Positions 59,458 through 64,000 of a stretch of 64,000 nt of DNA are shown piece after piece (within the stretch, counting starts at the first letter, position 1; each line of letters opens with the position of its first letter). The translations under genes and the position numbers were made by a program. The notes under the pieces were generated by a model. It saw nothing but the letters and a program-made list of their open reading frames with translations, had not been told where the DNA came from and did no database searches. The DNA lies in the NCBI RefSeq assembly GCF_021730615.1, contig NZ_JAJLMN010000001.1:186001-250000 (forward strand), written 5' to 3'. The stretch comes from Lichenibacterium dinghuense (GTDB taxonomy: Bacteria > Pseudomonadota > Alphaproteobacteria > Rhizobiales > Beijerinckiaceae).

Positions 59458-60426
59458 GCGCCCGGCGACGCCGGGCCGGGTCCACAGCCCCGCGCGCGTC
59501 GTGCCGACGATCCGGTAGAGCGAGGGCTGCGCGGCCCCGATGCCGACGTGCCACAGCTTGCGCCACGCCGGGGTGGAGATCCGCGTCGCCCAGGGGTCGG
59601 GCGAGAAGCGCACGCGGCGGCCGATCTCGCGGTACACCCGCAGCGCCGTCGCGACCGCCCAGGCCGAGCGCCACGGCAGCCGCGCGATGCCGACGCGGGC
59701 CGACGCGTAGTAGCGCTCCGCCAACTCCAGCAGCGCGTGGGTCGCCTCCACCACCGCGCGGCGGTTCGCGGGGTCGAGCACGAAGCCGGGCGACACGCTA
59801 TCGCGCCCGAACAGCTCGGCCGGCAGGTAGACGCGGCCGATGCGGGCGTCGTCCATCACGTCGCGCGCGATGTTGGTGAGCTGGAAGGCAAGGCCGAGGT
59901 CGCAGGCGCGGTCGAGCACGGCGCCGTCGTCCGGATCGACGCCCATGATGACCGCCATGGTGACGCCCACCGCGCCGGCGACGCCGTAGCAATAGGCCAG
60001 CAGCTCGGCGAGGGTGCGGTAGGTCCGCCCCTCCACGTCCATGCGGAAGCCGTCGAGGATGTCGAGCGGCAGCTGCGCCGGGATGCGGTGCTTGGCGGCC
60101 ACGCGGGCGAAGGCCGCGAATGCAGGGTCCCCCTGCGGCACGCCCGCCAGCGCGTCGCGGGTCCGCCGCTCCAGCAGCGCCAGCCGCTCGGCCGCCGTGC
60201 CGTCCCGCTCGACGGTGCCGAGTCCGCCGGCCTGCCCGTCGATCACGTCGTCGCAGTGGCGGCACCAGGCGTAGAACAGCCGCGCCGAGTCGCGCGTGCC
60301 GGGCTCGAACAGCCGCGCCGCAGCGGCGAAGCTCTTCGAGCCCGCCTCGATCGACTGACGGCTCGCTTCGGAGACGGCATCGTTCACGGGTCCCACGGGA
60401 ATGCGTGCTCCAACCTCAGGATCCAT
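59410..60426 (-). CDS. crtB: Phytoene synthase
   Basis: The 338-residue protein starts at the ATG at 60426. The two Asp-rich Mg-diphosphate motifs are present: CRHCDDVIDGQ near residue 55 and DVMDDARIGRVYLP near residue 190. KSFAAAARLF at the start is also conserved. It joins two geranylgeranyl diphosphates into phytoene, the first step of C40 carotenoids. It is the third gene of the crtY-crtI-crtB unit and begins 51 bases after the crtI stop. Confidence 0.93.
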   Translation of the reverse strand: MDPEVGARIPVGPVNDAVSEASRQSIEAGSKSFAAAARLFEPGTRDSARLFYAWCRHCDDVIDGQAGGLGTVERDGTAAERLALLERRTRDALAGVPQGDPAFAAFARVAAKHRIPAQLPLDILDGFRMDVEGRTYRTLAELLAYCYGVAGAVGVTMAVIMGVDPDDGAVLDRACDLGLAFQLTNIARDVMDDARIGRVYLPAELFGRDSVSPGFVLDPANRRAVVEATHALLELAERYYASARVGIARLPWRSAWAVATALRVYREIGRRVRFSPDPWATRISTPAWRKLWHVGIGAAQPSLYRIVGTTRAGLWTRPGVAGRSPAEPQPVEAGLNAG

Positions 60427-60477
60427 GTCGGGACGACGGCTCGACGCTGGCGGGTGCACGCGTTTGCGTGTGCGCCT

Positions 60478-62052
60478 TCACGCTGGCGCGATCCCGGCGG
60501 TGGCCAGCGCCTCCGCGGGGGCCGGCGCGGCCAGCCCCGCGTCGGCCAGCATCAGCGAGGCGGTGGCCTTCGCGGAGCCGACCACGCCCGGCACGCCCGC
60601 GCCGGGGTGGGTGCCGGCGCCGGTGAAGTACAGGCCGCCGATCACGCCGTCCCGGTTGTGCGGGCGGAACCAGGCGCTCTGCGTCAGGATCGGCTCCAGC
60701 GAGAAGGCCGAGCCGTGGTGGCTGTTCAGCTCGTCGCGGAACTCGAAGGGCGTCAGCATGCGCGAGGTGACGAGGTCGCGCTTGAGGTTCGGGATGTAGC
60801 GATCCTCAAGGTAGTCGAAGATCCGGTCCCGGTACTTCGGCCCCTCGACGGCCCAGTCGATGTCCGCGGTGCCGAGGTGCGGCACCGGCGAGAGCACGTA
60901 ATAGGCGCTGTGGCCGGGGGGCGCGAGCGACGGGTCGGTGGCGTTGGGCGCGTGGAGGTAGAGCGAGAAGTCGTCGGCGAGCTTGTCGGCCCCGAAGATC
61001 TCGGCGATCAGCTCGCGGTAGCGCGGCCCGAAGCAGACCGTGTGGTGCGCGAGGCCGCGGTGGTCGCCCTTGAGGCCGAAATAGACCACGAAGAGCGACA
61101 TGGAATAGCGCTTCTTGGCGAGGCGCTTGGCCTCGTCTTGCCCGCGCGGGTCGTGGCGCAGGAGGTCGCGGTAGGTGTGCATGACGTCGGCGTTGGAGGC
61201 GACGTAGTCGGCCGGCAGCCGCGTGCCGTCCTCCAGCGCCACGCCGGTGACGCGCCCGCCTTCCGTGCGGATGTCGCGCACGGCCGCGTTCAGGCGCACC
61301 GTGCCGCCGAGGCGCTCCAGCAGCGCGATCATGCCCCGGATCAGCGCGCCGGTGCCGCCCTTCGGGAACCACACGCCCCACTTGCGCTCCAGCGCGTGGA
61401 TCAGCGCGTAGATGGCCGAGGTGCGGAACGGGCTGCCGCCGACTAGCAGCGTGTGGAACGAGAAGGCCTGCCGGAGGTGGTCGTCCGTGATGAAGCGCGC
61501 CACGAGGTCGTAGACGTTGCGGTAGGATTCGAGCTTCACCAGCGCGGGGGCGACGCGCAGCATGGAGCGGAAGTCGAGGAACGGAACGGCGCCGAGCCCG
61601 ATGTATCCCTTCGCGAACACCGCCTCCGAGAAGGCGAGGAACTTGCGGTAGCCCGCGACGTCCTTCGGCGACAGCTTCGCGATCTGCCGGTCTAGCTCCG
61701 CCTGATCGTTGCTGTAGTCGAAGACCGTGCCGTCCTCCCAGCACAGGCGGTAGAACGGGTTCACGGGCAGCAGCGTGACGTCGTCGCTCATGCGCTGGCC
61801 AGCGGCGGTCCACAGCTCCTCGAGGCAGGTCGGGTCCGTGATGACGGTCGGGCCGCCGTCGAAGGTGAAGCCCTCGTCCTCGTACACGTAGGCGCGCCCG
61901 CCCGGCTTGTCGCGCTTCTCCAGCACGGTGACGTCGAAGCCGCCGGCCTGCAGCCGGATCGCCAGGGCGAGGCCGCCGAAGCCGGAGCCCACCACCACGG
62001 CCTTCGGCCGCGTGCCGTCGGACCTGGAAGCGGGCTTGAAGGGAGCGTTCAT
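60478..62052 (-). CDS. crtI: Phytoene desaturase
   Basis: This is a 524-residue FAD enzyme. The dinucleotide motif GSGFGG is at residues 22-27, followed by LEKRDKPGGRAYVYEDEGF. The C-terminal signature PGAGVPGVVGSAKATASLML is typical of bacterial CrtI. It converts phytoene to lycopene (four steps) or neurosporene (three steps); the adjacent crtY implies lycopene. The ATG overlaps the crtY stop by 4 bases. Confidence 0.93.
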   Translation of the reverse strand: MNAPFKPASRSDGTRPKAVVVGSGFGGLALAIRLQAGGFDVTVLEKRDKPGGRAYVYEDEGFTFDGGPTVITDPTCLEELWTAAGQRMSDDVTLLPVNPFYRLCWEDGTVFDYSNDQAELDRQIAKLSPKDVAGYRKFLAFSEAVFAKGYIGLGAVPFLDFRSMLRVAPALVKLESYRNVYDLVARFITDDHLRQAFSFHTLLVGGSPFRTSAIYALIHALERKWGVWFPKGGTGALIRGMIALLERLGGTVRLNAAVRDIRTEGGRVTGVALEDGTRLPADYVASNADVMHTYRDLLRHDPRGQDEAKRLAKKRYSMSLFVVYFGLKGDHRGLAHHTVCFGPRYRELIAEIFGADKLADDFSLYLHAPNATDPSLAPPGHSAYYVLSPVPHLGTADIDWAVEGPKYRDRIFDYLEDRYIPNLKRDLVTSRMLTPFEFRDELNSHHGSAFSLEPILTQSAWFRPHNRDGVIGGLYFTGAGTHPGAGVPGVVGSAKATASLMLADAGLAAPAPAEALATAGIAPA

Positions 62053-63200
62053 GGGGCGGTCGCCAGGGTTGTGGGCTCGCGCAGGCAGCGCAGCGCGCGG
62101 AAGATCGGCACGGGCGGCTTGCCGGTCAGCACCCGCGCCTTGTCATAGAGGGTCGAGCGGCCCGCGTAGAAGCGCGACACGAGGTCCGGGGAGAAGTGGT
62201 AGAAGCGCTCGATGAGGCTGTAGCGCCGGTCGGGCTCGGCCGCCTTGAACAGCAGCCGGTCGAGCAGCCGGTAGAAGCCGGCGTCGCGCCAGCACTGCAG
62301 CGAATGGGCGCGCGTTTCCCGGTGGAGGTTCGCGGCCCGGAGGTCGCCGAGCGCGGCGATCCGGTCGGCGAGGCGCACGGCGTCGGGCAGCGAATAGCCG
62401 GTGGTGGCGTGGAACAGCGCGGCGCGCAGGCCGGAGCGCGGCACGCCGTTCGAGTCCGCCCAGTAGCGCTCGATGTCGCCGCCGAGCGCGATCGGCAGCA
62501 CGCCCGCCTCATCGCGCAGCACGTCGGCCACCGTCCAGCCGCGGCGGCGGGCGTAGTCCAGCGCCTGGACGAGCAGCGCGTCCCGGTCGAGCGTCTGCCC
62601 GTCCGAGTAGTAGGTGTCCTCGATCAGCACGCTGTCGGGCGTGAAGGGCAGCGTGTAGACGAAGCGGAAGCCGTCGCGCTGGGGCACGGTGGCGTCCATG
62701 ATGATAGGGTCGGCCTGCCCGTGCGGCGCGGCGGTCCTGACCTCGATGCCGTAGAACTTCTGGAAGGCGATCTGCAGGTGCGGCGAGGGCTTGAAGCCGC
62801 GCCCGTCGATCACCGCGTCGGCGCGGATCTCCTCGCCGGTGGCGAGCGTCACGCCGTCCGGCCGCAGCGCCGAGACCGTCACGCCCGTGCGGATGCGGCC
62901 GGCGTGCGCCGCCATGACGGCGCGCATGCGCTCGGCCGAGGCGGAGCGGTAGCCGAGCGGCAGCCGCCGCTTCAGCGTCGGGAACGCCACGGCGTAGCCG
63001 GGCCAGCGGGCCGCCACGAAGGGCTCCATCCAGAGCTGCTGCTCGGGCGACAGATCCTCGGCGTGGAACGACCAGGTGTGGTTGCCGCCGAGCTCCTCGC
63101 CGGCTTCGAGGATCGTCCAATCGACGTCGGGCCGGTCCGCCGCGAGCCTGTGGGCGATGAGGCTGTTGGCGAGGCCGCCGCCGACCAGGATCAGGCGCAT
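62049..63200 (-). CDS. crtY: Lycopene beta-cyclase
   Basis: This is a 383-residue CrtY-type flavoprotein. GGGLANSLIAHRLA (residues 7-20) is the nucleotide-binding start. GRGFKPSPHLQIAFQKFYG near residue 133 and EDTYYSDG near residue 195 are conserved in bacterial CrtY. It closes both beta rings of lycopene to give beta-carotene. Spirilloxanthin-type phototrophs lack it, so this organism probably makes bicyclic carotenoids. Its first 10 bases overlap the end of the hydrolase gene. Confidence 0.92.
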   Translation of the reverse strand: MRLILVGGGLANSLIAHRLAADRPDVDWTILEAGEELGGNHTWSFHAEDLSPEQQLWMEPFVAARWPGYAVAFPTLKRRLPLGYRSASAERMRAVMAAHAGRIRTGVTVSALRPDGVTLATGEEIRADAVIDGRGFKPSPHLQIAFQKFYGIEVRTAAPHGQADPIIMDATVPQRDGFRFVYTLPFTPDSVLIEDTYYSDGQTLDRDALLVQALDYARRRGWTVADVLRDEAGVLPIALGGDIERYWADSNGVPRSGLRAALFHATTGYSLPDAVRLADRIAALGDLRAANLHRETRAHSLQCWRDAGFYRLLDRLLFKAAEPDRRYSLIERFYHFSPDLVSRFYAGRSTLYDKARVLTGKPPVPIFRALRCLREPTTLATAP

Positions 63201-64000
63201 GGAATCATCTGTCCCAGGTGGAGGGCCAGGAAGGCCGCGACCCGCCCCTCGTAGTCCGATCCCGCGAAGGACGCCATGTCGACGTGCCCGGCGCCCTCAA
63301 CGATCCAGAGCTGCCGATCGCCCGGCGCGGCGTCGCACAAGGCGCGCGTTTCGGAGGGCGGCGTGAGCGGATCGGCGCCGCCGCCGATCACCAGGACCGG
63401 GCCGGGGTAGGCGCGGAGGGCTTCGATCGGCCGCAGGTCGGCGGGGTGCAGGCCCGTCATCCCCATACCGACCGCGGTGAAGAGCGGCGTCAGCCACGGC
63501 GCGGCGGCGCCGGCCACCAGAGCCATGCGGTTGCGGATGGCGCCGTCGATGGCGGCGAAGACCGATTCGAGCACCAGGGCGTCGACCGGGGCGGTCCGGC
63601 TCGCGAGAGCCAGGGCGGCGCCGCCGAGGCTGATGCCGAGGCCGCCGACCCGCTCGCCCGGACACTGGTGCCGCAGCCAGGCCAGGCAGGCCGCGACGTC
63701 CTCCGCCTCGCGCAGCCCGAGCGTCACGGAGGCGCCGCCGCTTTCCCCGTGGGCGCGCAGGTCGACGGCGAGGACGGCCGCGCCGCGCCGCGCCAGCATG
63801 GCCATGCGGGACGCGAGCACGCGCCGGTCGGACCGGATGCCGTGCAGCAGCAGGACGGCGCCGCCGCCGGGACGACCGGGCGCGAACCAGCCCGCCAGGG
63901 CGTGGGTGCCGCAGGGCACCGCGACCGTGCGGGCGCCGAGCCCCGCCGGCGGCGGTCCCACGACGGCGGGCGTCGCGGCCGTGTAGCCCCGCACCGCCAC
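63191..64000 (-). CDS. Alpha/beta hydrolase, possibly incomplete at the window edge
   Basis: Residues visible: 269, beginning with a GTG at the very edge of the window, so the true start may lie beyond it. The fold is clear: LLHGIRSDRR (oxyanion region), the nucleophile elbow GLGISLGG with Ser124, and GGGADPLTPP and EGAGHVDM for the Asp and His. The gene overlaps crtY by 10 bases and is upstream of it, so it belongs to the carotenoid operon by position. The substrate is unknown. Similar serine hydrolases occur widely, and this one may be unrelated to carotenoids. Confidence 0.8.
   Translation of the reverse strand: MAVRGYTAATPAVVGPPPAGLGARTVAVPCGTHALAGWFAPGRPGGGAVLLLHGIRSDRRVLASRMAMLARRGAAVLAVDLRAHGESGGASVTLGLREAEDVAACLAWLRHQCPGERVGGLGISLGGAALALASRTAPVDALVLESVFAAIDGAIRNRMALVAGAAAPWLTPLFTAVGMGMTGLHPADLRPIEALRAYPGPVLVIGGGADPLTPPSETRALCDAAPGDRQLWIVEGAGHVDMASFAGSDYEGRVAAFLALHLGQMIPCA

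Overview
The window is very GC-rich, densely coded DNA from an alphaproteobacterium that makes bacteriochlorophyll aerobically. It carries about half of a photosynthesis gene cluster of the purple-bacterial type: bchP, a PucC-family gene, bchG, ppsR and aerR/ppaA on the minus strand, then bchFNBHLM-lhaA-puhABC-orf-acsF and a puhE gene on the plus strand. The oxygen-dependent cyclase gene acsF, the PpsR/AerR regulators and the class I lysyl-tRNA synthetase fit an aerobic anoxygenic or facultative phototroph, probably in or near Hyphomicrobiales; the genus cannot be named from sequence alone. pufLM, bchCXYZ, bchIDO, hemA and cycA are not here, so the cluster is split.

Layout. 1-5 kb: the end of a 3-hydroxyacyl-CoA dehydrogenase, then a cytochrome c plus two-subunit molybdenum hydroxylase operon (IorAB type). 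5-11 kb: YidB-like protein, flippase, L,D-transpeptidase, DUF1330 protein, AI-2E permease and small secreted proteins. 11-18 kb: NDH-2, pyrB, MAPEG protein and a translationally overlapping pyrD-pyrC-pyrF-pyrE-like cassette whose members are not the usual alphaproteobacterial types. 18-23 kb: PEP-mutase-like enzyme, YbaK deacylase, gamma-glutamyltransferase, a palindromic repeat element and aminopeptidase P. 23.8-46.6 kb: the photosynthesis island. 46.6-50.1 kb: DUF1127 protein, MocR-type regulator and lysK. 50.4-55.7 kb: XRE-cupin regulator, a peptide-type ABC importer without ATPase genes, and an amidase. 55.9-58.3 kb: a receiver protein and a class III cyclase. 58.3-64 kb: a stress-domain protein and the crtB-crtI-crtY carotenoid genes with an upstream hydrolase.

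How the genes work together. BchH and BchM act early on the Mg branch, AcsF closes ring E, BchNBL reduces ring D, BchF hydrates the 3-vinyl group, and BchG and BchP attach and reduce the tail. PuhA is the reaction-centre H subunit; LhaA, PuhB, PuhC and PuhE assemble the complexes. Three perfect TGT-N12-ACA palindromes (PpsR boxes) precede bchG, bchF and the puhE gene, so the three transcription units probably share one repressor. crtB/crtI/crtY would give beta-carotene.

Most notable: (1) puhE is fused in frame to a complete CobW/COG0523 G3E GTPase with a Cys/His-rich tail, is preceded by its own PpsR box, and overlaps a secreted protein of unknown function; (2) a 165-bp palindromic repeat related to an intergenic element at 20.8 kb sits in frame inside bchB and adds about 55 residues between its two domains; (3) the pyrimidine cassette has an odd PRPP-loop in its PyrE-like member.
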